Of a stretch of DNA of 64,000 nucleotides, positions 26,645 to 35,033 are shown one piece after another. How positions within the stretch are numbered: position 1 is the stretch's first letter; each line of letters begins with the position of its first letter. Origin of the DNA: JAPLJM01 sp963708515 (GTDB lineage: Bacteria; Desulfobacterota; Syntrophia; Syntrophales; Fen-1087); contig CAVPSX010000015.1 in NCBI GenBank assembly GCA_963708515.1, forward strand, positions 6,572-70,571, given 5' to 3'. The notes beneath the pieces are model-generated. The model did no database searches, was not told the origin of the DNA, and worked only from the letters and a program-made list of their open reading frames with translations. Made by a program: the position numbers and the translations under genes.

Positions 26645-27877
26645 TTATGATCTCTTCGGCGGTTTCAAAAGAAGGAACGCGATGACCATGCCGACAATGG
26701 CAAGCCCCGCCGTGGGATAGAAGGCGACCGCGTAGGAGCCGAAAGCGTCTTTCGCCTGTCCCGAGATGATGCCGCCCAGAATCGCGCCGATGCCGTAGGC
26801 GATGAAGATCAGGCCGTAGTTCTTGGCGTAGTTCTTGACGCCGAAGAACGTGTTCGTTGCCGTCGGGGCAATGGCAAGCCAGCCTCCGAGACAGAGCCAG
26901 AAGCCGATGAAGCAGATCACGTAGAGCACCACGTCTCCCGCGCCGGCGGTCAGCATGCCGAGCGAACACAGCAGGATGATGATGTACGTGATAATGGCCG
27001 CGCCCCGGGGCGACAGCTTATCGGTGATGACACCGAAAATAGGCCGGCCGGCGCCGTTGAAGATGGCGAAGACGCCGACGAGCATCGCCGCTGTGCCCGG
27101 TTCGATCTTGATGATTTCCTGGGCGACAGGGCTCGAAATGCCGATGGCCATGAGTCCGGCGAGACAGCCGATGATGTAGCATAAAAAGAGACCGTAGAAT
27201 GCAGGTGTTTTTGTCATCCCACCGATGTTAAGATCGACCGCCCCGGAAGCCGCGGCAGCCGAAGGCGCCCAGCCGGCCGGTTTCCAGCCGTCTTTGGGGA
27301 AACGATACGGGATGAAGAGTACACAGACGATAATCAGAAAGGCCAGACCCAGATACAGGAAGGTCTGCATGGGACCGACGACCTTGATGAGCGCCACGGC
27401 CACATTTGCGGAAACAAACGGCGATCCGCCGAAACCGGCCAGCGTGAGCCCCAGGGCAAGGCCCCGTTTGTCGGGGAACCACCTGCCCGAAACAGCAAGG
27501 GGAACGCCATAGGCCAAGCCCACGCCACCGCCACCGATGGCGCCGTAGCTGATCGCAAGCATCATGATGCTCGTGGACTGGCTCGCCATCATCCAGCCCG
27601 CGCCGAGAATCACGCCGCCCAGGATGCCGAGATTCCTCGCGCCCAGCTTTCCAATCAACTGGCCGCCAACGAACACGAAGAAGGCGAAGAAGGCCAGAAA
27701 GACCATGAAGGGCAGCCCCGCCTCGGTGGCGCTTACATTCATGAGCGCCCGCACCGGTTTTGCAAACACGCTGTAGGCATAAACGCTTCCCAGGCAGATG
27801 TTGATGATAAACCCTAATACGATGAACACCCACCGCCCCGATTCTGCAGGCATTCCAAACAATTTTTCATTACTCAT
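26645..27877 (-). CDS. MFS transporter, oxalate/formate antiporter (OFA) type
   Basis: A 410-residue, 12-helix major facilitator. The N-terminus (GRWVFIVLGFIINICLGSVY then AYSVFAKPV) and the loop-2/3 GKLGARNLGILGG are typical of the OFA branch (OxlT and relatives), as is the GLAYGVPLAVSGRWFPDKRG stretch and the second-half TDKLSPRGAA. Such proteins exchange small organic acids, for example oxalate/formate or lactate. The substrate here is not visible. TAAGGGGGGATAT-type leader precedes the ATG. It is monocistronic between a terminator and mobA. Confidence 0.88.
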   Translation of the reverse strand: MSNEKLFGMPAESGRWVFIVLGFIINICLGSVYAYSVFAKPVRALMNVSATEAGLPFMVFLAFFAFFVFVGGQLIGKLGARNLGILGGVILGAGWMMASQSTSIMMLAISYGAIGGGGVGLAYGVPLAVSGRWFPDKRGLALGLTLAGFGGSPFVSANVAVALIKVVGPMQTFLYLGLAFLIIVCVLFIPYRFPKDGWKPAGWAPSAAAASGAVDLNIGGMTKTPAFYGLFLCYIIGCLAGLMAIGISSPVAQEIIKIEPGTAAMLVGVFAIFNGAGRPIFGVITDKLSPRGAAIITYIIILLCSLGMLTAGAGDVVLYVICFIGFWLCLGGWLAIAPTATNTFFGVKNYAKNYGLIFIAYGIGAILGGIISGQAKDAFGSYAVAFYPTAGLAIVGMVIAFLLLKPPKRS

Positions 27878-27989
27878 CGGATATCCCCCCTTAACGCATT
27901 TTTATTTGCCATTTTTAAAAATCCCTCCTTCGGTAATAATGCGCGAGTCATTAACATATTTGATCCGTCGTGTCTAACAAATATTCAGA

Positions 27990-28562
27990 TTATCGGGCCT
28001 GCAATCGGGCCAGGTCTTCCGGGGTATTAACATTTATAAACATGCGCATGTCGGGATCAAATGTTTTCAGGACAGCATCAGAAATAGTCAAGCAATTCAG
28101 TCCCTTATAAAAGCCCGTGATCTTAAGTTGCTCCTGGATGATCCGGCCCTTCATGCGGGGAAGGCAGCTTTTCGCATAGATCGCATGCAGAGGCTCAAGT
28201 CCACCCGGCGTCTCCGGCACGACGATATCATGCGCAGGCGCCTGTTGCATCATCCAGGTGATGAAACGGTGGTTCAAGAAAGGCATGTCGCAAGCGGCGA
28301 CGAAGGCATGAGAGCAGCTTGCATAAAAAAGGCCCGTATAGACGCCGCCCAGGGCCTTCTTACCCGGGTAAATGTCGGTGACAATCGTTACGTCCAGATC
28401 GAGATAGTCGAGCGGCGAGTTTGTGACTACAATCACTTCTTCAAAAAGGCCCCTGAAAATTTCAAGGGTCCTGTCAAGCAGCCGCTTACCGTCCATGACG
28501 ACAAGGGCCTTGTTTACGCCCATGCGGGAATTTTCCCCGCCGGATAAAATGATGCCAGTCAT
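27990..28562 (-). CDS. mobA: Molybdenum cofactor guanylyltransferase
   Basis: A 190-residue nucleotidyltransferase. The N-terminus TGIILSGGENSRMGVNKALV is the GTP-binding GGxSxRMGxxKAL motif, followed by VIVVTNSPLDY, DIYPGKKALGGVYTGLFYAS and VAACDMPFLNH (metal-binding DMPF). It attaches GMP to molybdenum cofactor to make MGD used by formate dehydrogenases and similar enzymes. The length fits MobA without a fused MobB. No other mo-cofactor gene is nearby. Confidence 0.9.
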   Translation of the reverse strand: MTGIILSGGENSRMGVNKALVVMDGKRLLDRTLEIFRGLFEEVIVVTNSPLDYLDLDVTIVTDIYPGKKALGGVYTGLFYASCSHAFVAACDMPFLNHRFITWMMQQAPAHDIVVPETPGGLEPLHAIYAKSCLPRMKGRIIQEQLKITGFYKGLNCLTISDAVLKTFDPDMRMFINVNTPEDLARLQAR

Positions 28563-28634
28563 GTGCCATCCCTCATACTGGCTTCCCTACAGGAATTCCG
28601 CTGTCAGGTCAAGGATGACGACCTCGTAACAAGT

Positions 28635-28678
28635 CCATAATCCCCTCCCTTGGCGGGTGGGGATTATGGGGGGGGGGG
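28635..28678. repeat. Inverted repeat followed by a G11 tract
   Basis: CCATAATCCCC (28635-28645) and GGGGATTATGG (28659-28669) are a perfect 11-bp inverted repeat. The right arm runs straight into 11 consecutive G residues (28668-28678). It lies in the divergent region between mobA and the SpoIID-like gene. The hairpin has no T-run. Such a long G tract is easily mis-sequenced and, if real, prone to slippage. Confidence 0.6.
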
Positions 28679-28889
28679 ATTCTTGACTTCTTACGAGTGC
28701 GTCAAGGATGACGATGTTGGAAAGATGGAACCATTCCGGTTTTGACATATCGACGTTGATTGTGTAGAAGAGCCGTGGGAGGTCATTCTGACGTGTTCGG
28801 TGTGGCCGCAGGCATCAAACTGCGAACGATGCAGAGAATATCTGGATAATCTTGTGGAAATAGACAAGGATAAAACAGGTCCCCTGTTT

Positions 28890-30220
28890 GTGCAGGAACC
28901 CGAAATCAAAGTCGGCATCATGGAAGAAGTCCGGGGGCTGACGGGCCGGTTCAACGGGCCGTTTCGTCTGCAAGACGGCCGGACATTTGTCGGTTCCTTT
29001 GCGGTTCAGGCGGGCGAGGACGGGATGATTTTTACGGATCAGACGGGAGCGCGGATTGACGGGCAGGTTGAAATGTGCTTCTCACCGACTGGGGGCGCCA
29101 CCTTTTCTCTGGCGGATGTAACCATTGGGATTCAATTTCACTGGGAACGCAAACAGCAACAGACCTTTCGAGGAGATCTCTTGCTGCGCAACATCCCAGG
29201 AGGGACTCTGACGGCTGTCAACCGGCTGCGCCTGGAGGCCTATTTGACCAGCGTCATTTCTTCAGAGATGAGCGCCGCGGCGCCGCTGGAAATGCTCAAA
29301 GCCCACGCTATCGCCTCACGCAGCTGGCTGATGGCCATGCTGAGGCGACAGGGGGAAAAAGGGGTCGGGAAGCGGATCACCGCGAGGCGTTTGGACCAGA
29401 CGGTGAAATCACGCGCTGGTACGGCCGGGAGGATCATGCCCGCTTCGACGTCTGCGCCGATGACCACTGTCAGCGCTATCAGGGCGTCACGAAAATCATT
29501 TCCGACCAGGCGGCGCAGGCGGTACAATCGACGCGCGGGGTATGTCTCGTCCATGCTCATACGGTCTGCGACGCCCGCTATCACAAGGCCTGCGGCGGCC
29601 GGACGGATAATTTTGAAAACACCTGGGAAGAAATCCCGGTTCCATATCTTTGCTCGGTTGTCGATGCGGATGTTCCCCATGAACCCGTCGATACGGAGGC
29701 AGCGGCACGGAAGTGGGTAGCCACCCGGCCGGACGTCTATTGCAACACGGCCGATGCAGCGCTGCTGCGCCGGGTCCTTCCTGATTTCGATCAGGAAACA
29801 GCGGATTTTTTCCGGTGGCGCGTGAGCTACGGGCGGGAAGAACTGGAGGCGATCCTCAGGGAAAAAACCGGCATCGATTTCGGATTCCTGCAAAAACTCG
29901 TTCCCCTGGCGCGCGGTCCTTCCGGACGGATCATGCGGTTGCGCATCGAAGGATCGAAACGAACCATAACGGTAGGCAAGGAGCTGGAAATCCGGCGATG
30001 GCTCTCGCGGTCGCACCTATACAGCAGCGCCTTCTGTGTGTCGGTTCAGCGTGACGCATCCGGACTGCCGGTGCACTTCGTGCTCGATGGCGCCGGATGG
30101 GGGCACGGCGTCGGCATGTGTCAGATCGGGGCCGCCGTGATGGCGGAAAAGGGCCATAAAGCCGAAGCGATTCTGAAACACTATTTCCGCGGCGCTGAAC
30201 TGAAAAAATTGTATGATTGA
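28890..30220 (+). CDS. SpoIID/LytB domain protein (frameshifted)
   Basis: A SpoIID/LytB-family protein, related to peptidoglycan lytic transglycosylases and amidase enhancers. The N-part reads EPEIKVGIMEEVRGLTGRFN and later LRNIPGGTLTAVNRLRLEAY then LTSVISSEMSAAAPLEMLKA (core SpoIID motif). A one-base deficit near 29356-29375 (A-run) shifts the frame; the other frame continues REAFGPDGEITRWYGREDHA to the C-terminal GAGWGHGVGMCQIGAAVMAE, the highly conserved active-site region. Repaired length is about 440 residues. GTG 28890 is my preferred start; the frame is open up to 28743 with a Cys-containing stretch (ASNCERCREYL) of unknown meaning. No signal peptide is evident. Confidence 0.82.
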
Positions 30221-30247
30221 GTCAATAAAGAACAACAGGAGGATAAG

Positions 30248-31036
30248 ATGAAACTGCAGGATTTATTCAAACTCAATGGAAAGGTCGCCCTCGTGACCGG
30301 CGGCGGGCGGGGCATCGGCAAATTCATCGCCACGGGACTCGCGGAAGCGGGCGCAGACTTGGTGCTCACGTCTCGCAAGCTGAAGAACCTCGAGGCGGCC
30401 GGGCAGGAAATCGCAAAAGAGACGGGCGTTACCGTTTTTCCTGTTGCCTGTGATGTGGCCAAGCCGGAGGACATCGACGGCATGGTGAAGGCGGCGATGG
30501 AGAAATTCGGCCGCGTCGACATTCTAGTCAACAACGCCGGGGCCACCTGGGGCGCGCCCACGCTTGAATTTCCGCTCGAAAGATGGGATCAGCTCTTCAA
30601 CGTCAATGTCCGCGGCGTCTGGATCCTGACACAGAAGGTCGCCGGCATCATGAAGGAGCAGGGCGGCGGCAACATCATCAACATTTCGTCCGTCATGGGC
30701 TTTCGGGGCTCGGATGAGCTGACCCATCCGGCCATCCCCTACAATTCCACGAAGGCGGCGATTAATCTATTGACCATGAACCTGGCGGTCAAACTTGCCC
30801 CGTACAATATCCGTGTCAACGCCATTGCTCCCGGTTTCTTCCGGACGGACATGATGGCCTACATCGAGAAGCCGGAATTCAGGACAGCCCACGATCTCGT
30901 CATCGACTCCATCCCGTTGCGGCGCGTGGGCGACGTGGATGACATGAAAGGCCTGGCAGTTTTTCTCGCATCGGACGCCTCGGCCTACATGACGGGCCAT
31001 GTCGTCGTCAACGACGGCGGCCTGCTGGCGAAATAG
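30248..31036 (+). CDS. Short-chain dehydrogenase/reductase (FabG-like)
   Basis: A 262-residue classical SDR. Cofactor loop ALVTGGGRGIGKFIATGLAE at residues 13-32, CDVAKPEDIDG, NNAGATWG, and the catalytic Ser-Tyr-Lys set in ISSVMGF and YNSTKAA. The C-terminus VVNDGGLLAK is typical. It probably reduces or oxidises an acyl-CoA or keto group; the substrate cannot be told. Cofactor preference is not settled by the visible residues, although Arg after the loop (SRK) suggests NADP(H). GGAGGATAAG precedes the ATG. The sigma-54 activator starts 30 bp downstream, so they may be co-transcribed. Confidence 0.9.
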   Translation: MKLQDLFKLNGKVALVTGGGRGIGKFIATGLAEAGADLVLTSRKLKNLEAAGQEIAKETGVTVFPVACDVAKPEDIDGMVKAAMEKFGRVDILVNNAGATWGAPTLEFPLERWDQLFNVNVRGVWILTQKVAGIMKEQGGGNIINISSVMGFRGSDELTHPAIPYNSTKAAINLLTMNLAVKLAPYNIRVNAIAPGFFRTDMMAYIEKPEFRTAHDLVIDSIPLRRVGDVDDMKGLAVFLASDASAYMTGHVVVNDGGLLAK

Positions 31037-31065
31037 AGGCATTAGAGGTTGAGGTCTTTATAAAA

Positions 31066-32868
31066 ATGAAAGAAGAGCGCACAGATCTTCGGCAAGCGGA
31101 AAAAGAGCTCAGAGAGAGCGAGGCGCTGTATCGCGCCCTCGCGGAGAAGTCCATGTCCGGTGTTTATGTCGTGCAGGACGGCGTGTTCAAGTTTATCAAT
31201 GCCAATGCCGCGGACTACGTCGGTCACAAAAAAGAAGAGCTGATCGGCAGAAAAACGCTTGAGATCGTATATCCCGAAGACAGGAAGGATCTCGTTACCA
31301 ACGCCCGGGCGATGCTGCGAGGCGAGCAACATTCCCCTTATGAGTACCGTGTCATTACAAAAGATGGGCAGATCCGGTGGATCATGGAGACGGTTACACC
31401 GATTGTTTACGAGGGCAAACCTGCGGTCCTCGGGAACTCCATGAATACGTCCTGGGCCCTCTCGAGGATGGACGTAGGGATCGTGATGGCCATCATCGAG
31501 GCCGTTTACGACGGCGTGTACATTATCGATATGGATGGTTATTTCATTGCAGCGAACAAGGGGTTTGAGAGAATTACAGCCATCAGCCGGGAGGAACTGA
31601 TCGGGCAGCACACGAACTATCTGACTGAAAGGAAATATATCAACGAAGCCGTCAATGTCGATGTCCTCAAGGATCTGAAGACCCGGTCGAAGTTGATCCG
31701 CTATCCGAGCGGGAAGGAAGTGCTTGTCTCGGCTGCCGTGGTCTGGGATAAGAATAACAGGGCCGTCGGCGTGGTCAGCACGCTGCAAGACCTGACGGAA
31801 CTCAATAACATGCAGAAGAGTTTGGTTCAATCCAATGTTTTGGTTGAAAAATATAAAAGGAAGCTGGACCATCTGGCGGAAAAGTTAGAGCTCAACAAGC
31901 ATGAATTTATCACTCAAACGGCGGAAGGCAAGCATGTCCTGACGCTCGCGGAAAAGGTCGCCGGTTCCAATGTCACCGTCCTGATTACGGGGGACTCCGG
32001 TGTCGGAAAGGACGTGATCGCCAGATACATTCATGAGCACAGCAAGCGCAAGGAGAAAGGCGCTTTCACAAAAGTGGACTGCGCCGCGATGCCTGCAAAC
32101 CTGCTGGAGTCGGAACTTTTCGGATACGAGAAAGGCGCCTTTACGAATGCCAGAAACGAAGGTAAAAAAGGATTGATCGAAGTTGCCGACAAGGGCACCC
32201 TGTTTCTGGACGAAATCGGGGAATTGCCTTTCGAACTGCAGTCCAAGTTATTGAATGTCATCCAGGATAAAGAATTTAAAAGAATCGGCGGATTGACCAC
32301 GCTGTCGGCCGATGTCCGGATCATTGCCGCGAGCAACCGCAATATCGGGGAGATGGTCAGGAACCGTACATTCAGGCAGGATCTTTACTATCGGTTGAGC
32401 GTCGTTCCCATACAGGTGCCGCCCCTGCGGGAAAGGCGGGAGGACATCGTCCCCCTTGTTTTGCATTTTCTGAATTATTTCAACAATATATACAATACGA
32501 GCAATTATATCTTCAAGGGGGCCCTGGACTATCTGAAAACTTACGACTGGCCGGGCAATGTGCGGGAATTAAAGAACATGATCGAACGGTTTGTGATCGT
32601 CAATCCCGATGTTGAAATTCAAGTCGCCGATATCGACGCCGAGATCAGGAACCTCTCCAAAGTTAACTTGACGCATCTCGATGAGATGAAAATCCTCAAC
32701 CGGGTCGGCCCGCTGAAAAACCACGTGCATCAGCTTGAGAAGGAACTGATCAAGGCGGCATTGGAAATGCATCGCACGCTGGCCGATGCTGCCGGCGATC
32801 TCGGAATCGACATTTCAACCCTGACGAGAAAAAAGCAGAAATACGGACTCCGTGGCGGCTGGGATTAA
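31066..32868 (+). CDS. PAS-domain sigma-54-dependent activator
   Basis: A 600-residue enhancer-binding protein. Two PAS domains (about residues 20-130 and 140-255), the second with GVYIIDMDGYFIAANKGFE, precede a short coiled-coil linker. The AAA+ domain follows: Walker A ITGDSGVGKDVIARY, the sigma-54 contact loop as GAFTNA instead of GAFTGA, Walker B GTLFLDEIGELP, and sensor II NVRELKNMIE. The C-terminal Fis-type helix-turn-helix is LADAAGDLGIDISTLTRKKQ. There is no receiver domain, so it senses a ligand through PAS rather than a phosphorelay. Its stop lies in a hairpin and directly upstream of a palindrome and a sigma-54 promoter for the CoA-transferase/TRAP genes, which it probably controls. 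Confidence 0.93.
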   Translation: MKEERTDLRQAEKELRESEALYRALAEKSMSGVYVVQDGVFKFINANAADYVGHKKEELIGRKTLEIVYPEDRKDLVTNARAMLRGEQHSPYEYRVITKDGQIRWIMETVTPIVYEGKPAVLGNSMNTSWALSRMDVGIVMAIIEAVYDGVYIIDMDGYFIAANKGFERITAISREELIGQHTNYLTERKYINEAVNVDVLKDLKTRSKLIRYPSGKEVLVSAAVVWDKNNRAVGVVSTLQDLTELNNMQKSLVQSNVLVEKYKRKLDHLAEKLELNKHEFITQTAEGKHVLTLAEKVAGSNVTVLITGDSGVGKDVIARYIHEHSKRKEKGAFTKVDCAAMPANLLESELFGYEKGAFTNARNEGKKGLIEVADKGTLFLDEIGELPFELQSKLLNVIQDKEFKRIGGLTTLSADVRIIAASNRNIGEMVRNRTFRQDLYYRLSVVPIQVPPLRERREDIVPLVLHFLNYFNNIYNTSNYIFKGALDYLKTYDWPGNVRELKNMIERFVIVNPDVEIQVADIDAEIRNLSKVNLTHLDEMKILNRVGPLKNHVHQLEKELIKAALEMHRTLADAAGDLGIDISTLTRKKQKYGLRGGWD

Positions 32869-32898
32869 AAAGGGAACTGTCCCCTTTTTAATCCAGCC
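32857..32898 (+). terminator. Hairpin at the end of the activator gene (REP-like)
   Basis: GGCTGGGATTAAAAAGGG (32857-32874) pairs with CCCCTTTTTAATCCAGCC (32881-32898), one bulge, loop AACTGT. The TAA stop of the activator is in the left arm. The GGGAACTGTCCCC centre resembles REP-type palindromes of many proteobacteria. It can act as a terminator. Confidence 0.6.
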
Positions 32899-32906
32899 TC
32901 CGTTGC

Positions 32907-32940
32907 TGTGCGTAAATGCACATCTGTGCATTTACGCACA
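32907..32940. promoter_or_regulatory. 16-bp perfect palindrome, candidate enhancer (UAS) of the sigma-54 activator
   Basis: TGTGCGTAAATGCACA (32907-32922) and TGTGCATTTACGCACA (32925-32940) are a perfect inverted repeat separated by TC. Its centre is about 95 bp upstream of the -24 GG of the sigma-54 promoter, the usual distance for an activator binding site. It lies right after the activator gene. Confidence 0.6.
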
Positions 32941-33015
32941 GGCATCTTTACATAACCTCCGATTAACCACAAAAACAAACCATGTTAATTTAATCGCTTA
33001 TGTTTATTTTTCAAA

Positions 33016-33032
33016 TTGGTATGCCTGTTGCT
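33016..33032 (+). promoter_or_regulatory. Sigma-54 (-24/-12) promoter of the CoA-transferase/TRAP genes
   Basis: TTGGTATGCCTGTTGCT has the invariant GG (33018-33019) and GC (33030-33031) with exactly ten bases between, and TTGC at -12. Consensus is TGGCACGN4TTGC. Transcription should begin near 33043, leaving a leader of about 135 bases before the first gene. Confidence 0.7.
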
Positions 33033-33177
33033 GTATGGTTAAGACAAATTCACAGACAGATGATGCTCTAACTTAATTTCTTTGAAGGAAAGGAGGTGGA
33101 AAAGCGCTTTGAGTGTCAGGAGAGGGTAAGGAAATGATAGATCAGGGGGCAGAATCTACAGGATGGAGGTTGGCAAA

Positions 33178-34182
33178 ATGGAAATATTAGAACAAGGCAG
33201 CGGAGAGATTTTCTCGAAAATCACCCCTGATGATTTCCGCAGTCACATGCTCGCCAAGACAGAAAGAGCCAATACGGACAAGCGCATGGAATTAAAAGAG
33301 GCCATCAAGCGTTTCATCAGGACAGGTGATTATATATCCATCGGCGGATGCAGCATTGTACGCCTGCCCATCGCCTTCATCCATGAGGTCTTGAGACAGG
33401 GATATTATTTCAGAATGGCTGCGGGTACGCGGACATTCGATGTGGATCTGCTCCTGGATAACGACAGGATCATGGAACTGGATATCGGCTATATCCTGGG
33501 GCTCGAGATGCTGGGCATTCCGCAATATACCAGGACCCGCGTCAAGGAGAGGCTGGCAAAAGGCGAGCTCAAAATTACCGAGTGGTCGAATGGAACCATG
33601 GCTTGGCGGCACAAGGCCGCATCCATGGGAGTCTCTTTCCTGCCGGTGCGAAGCCTGGCCGGGACCGATACGTTCAAGCACAGCGCTGCGAAGAAAGTCA
33701 AATGTCCCTTTACGGGGATCGATATGATTCTGGTTCCGGCCCTGTACTGCGATGCGTGCATCATCCATGTGCACCGGGCGGACAAGTACGGGAACTGCCA
33801 GATCGACGGCATGCTGAATGAGGATCTGGAGAAGGCACGCTCCGCAAAAAATCTCATTATCACGACGGAACAAATCATCGACACCGACGAAATCCGCAAG
33901 GACGGCTCCAAAACCGTGATTCCCCAGTTCTACGTGGACGCCGTTGTCGAGATTCCCTGCGGCGCCTATCCCACGAATATGCCGGGAATGTACTACCTGG
34001 ATCTGGACCATTTAAAAGCTTATGCAAAAGCCGCCGAGGATCGTTCCGGAGAAAGCCTGAAAACTTATTACCTCGACTATGTATTCGGGACGAATGATTT
34101 TGATGAATTTCTCGAAAAGTGCGGCGGCCGCAAGCGGATCGAGGAACTTAAAGCAGTTGAATTGATGGAAGGGAGAGCCTGA
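33178..34182 (+). CDS. CoA-transferase subunit A (glutaconate CoA-transferase type)
   Basis: A 334-residue family I CoA-transferase alpha subunit of the GctA class. Visible family features are IGGCSIVRLPIAFIHEVLRQ near residues 50-70, GRTFDVDLLL-like ARTFDVDLLLDND, and the large C-terminal DACIIHVHRADKYGNCQIDG and IPCGAYPTNMPGMYYLDLDH. With subunit B it transfers CoA from a donor such as acetyl-CoA to a carboxylic acid. I chose the ATG at 33178, six bases after GGAGG; the ATG at 33163 overlaps that Shine-Dalgarno. The acid is unknown but the TRAP genes downstream suggest an imported one. Subunit B starts five bases after the stop. Confidence 0.9.
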   Translation: MEILEQGSGEIFSKITPDDFRSHMLAKTERANTDKRMELKEAIKRFIRTGDYISIGGCSIVRLPIAFIHEVLRQGYYFRMAAGTRTFDVDLLLDNDRIMELDIGYILGLEMLGIPQYTRTRVKERLAKGELKITEWSNGTMAWRHKAASMGVSFLPVRSLAGTDTFKHSAAKKVKCPFTGIDMILVPALYCDACIIHVHRADKYGNCQIDGMLNEDLEKARSAKNLIITTEQIIDTDEIRKDGSKTVIPQFYVDAVVEIPCGAYPTNMPGMYYLDLDHLKAYAKAAEDRSGESLKTYYLDYVFGTNDFDEFLEKCGGRKRIEELKAVELMEGRA

Positions 34183-34187
34183 GGGTT

Positions 34188-34979
34188 ATGGAAAAGAAAA
34201 AGTACAACCCGATCGAACTTATGGCAACGGTCGCCTCGCGGCATCTCGAAGACGGCAAAGTGATTTTCGCCGGCACCGGCATTCCCATGCTTGCCGCCGC
34301 CCTGGCCCAGAAGATTCACTCTCCTAATCTGGTTCTCGTTTTTGAAGCGGGCGGCATTTCTCCGAAAGCGTCCATGTTGCCCCTTTCGGTGGCGGATTCG
34401 CGGACCACCTACCGGGCGATTTCCTGTGCGAATATGCCCGAAGCGATGGAGATGCTGCAAAAAGGGCTGGTTACATACGCGTTTTTGGGCGGCGCCCAGA
34501 TCGACAAATACGGGAATCTCAATTCCACGATGATCGGGGACGATTACCAGAATCCCCGGACAAGATTGCCTGGCAGTGGCGGCGCCAACGAGCTGGGCTC
34601 GCTGGCCTGGAAGACGCTGATCATCATGAATCACAGCCGCAGGCGTTTTGTCGAAAAAGTCGATTTCATTACAACGCCCGGCTATCTGGACGGACCCGGC
34701 GCCCGCGAGCGGGCAGGGCTGCCGCCGGGAAACGGCCCCCATCTCGTTTTTACCGAGTTGGGGATATTCGATTTCGAGGAGAAAAGCAGGCGCATGCGCT
34801 TGAAATCCCTATTGCCTGGTGTTTCCCGGGAAAAGGTGATAGAAGAGACAGGTTTTGATCTGCTGATTTCAGACCATGTCGGTCGGGAGGAAGAACCGAC
34901 TCGGGAGGAACTCAGAGCGTTGCGGGAGGATGTGGACCCCTGGAGGGTGGTGCTCAGCCGGGGAGACAGCAGTGATTGA
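34188..34979 (+). CDS. CoA-transferase subunit B (glutaconate CoA-transferase type)
   Basis: A 263-residue beta subunit. VIFAGTGIPMLAAALAQKIH is the oxyanion/CoA glycine-rich region and the following VLVFEAGGISPK carries Glu53, aligned with the catalytic Glu54 of Acidaminococcus GctB that forms the glutamyl-CoA thioester. AFLGGAQIDKYGNLNSTMIG and PGSGGANELGSLAWK (GSGGA) are also typical. The catalytic glutamate is present, so an active enzyme is likely. A 7-bp hairpin follows the stop before dctP, so dctP mRNA may be partly uncoupled from this gene. Confidence 0.9.
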   Translation: MEKKKYNPIELMATVASRHLEDGKVIFAGTGIPMLAAALAQKIHSPNLVLVFEAGGISPKASMLPLSVADSRTTYRAISCANMPEAMEMLQKGLVTYAFLGGAQIDKYGNLNSTMIGDDYQNPRTRLPGSGGANELGSLAWKTLIIMNHSRRRFVEKVDFITTPGYLDGPGARERAGLPPGNGPHLVFTELGIFDFEEKSRRMRLKSLLPGVSREKVIEETGFDLLISDHVGREEEPTREELRALREDVDPWRVVLSRGDSSD

Positions 34980-34984
34980 TTTTC

Positions 34985-35006
34985 TCCCCGCTGCTTGAGG
35001 CGGGGA
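34985..35006 (+). terminator. Intercistronic hairpin before dctP
   Basis: TCCCCGC (34985-34991) and GCGGGGA (35000-35006) form a 7-bp stem with an 8-base loop and no T-run. It lies between the CoA-transferase and the highly expressed type of gene dctP. It may stabilise mRNA ends or attenuate; a full terminator is unlikely. Confidence 0.4.
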
Positions 35007-35033
35007 ACAACCAAAAGAAAAGGAGAAAAAGCG

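Noticed and set aside
28668..28678. Phase variation by the G11 tract
   Set aside because: It lies in non-coding DNA, with no clear promoter element spaced around it; a sequencing artefact is just as likely.
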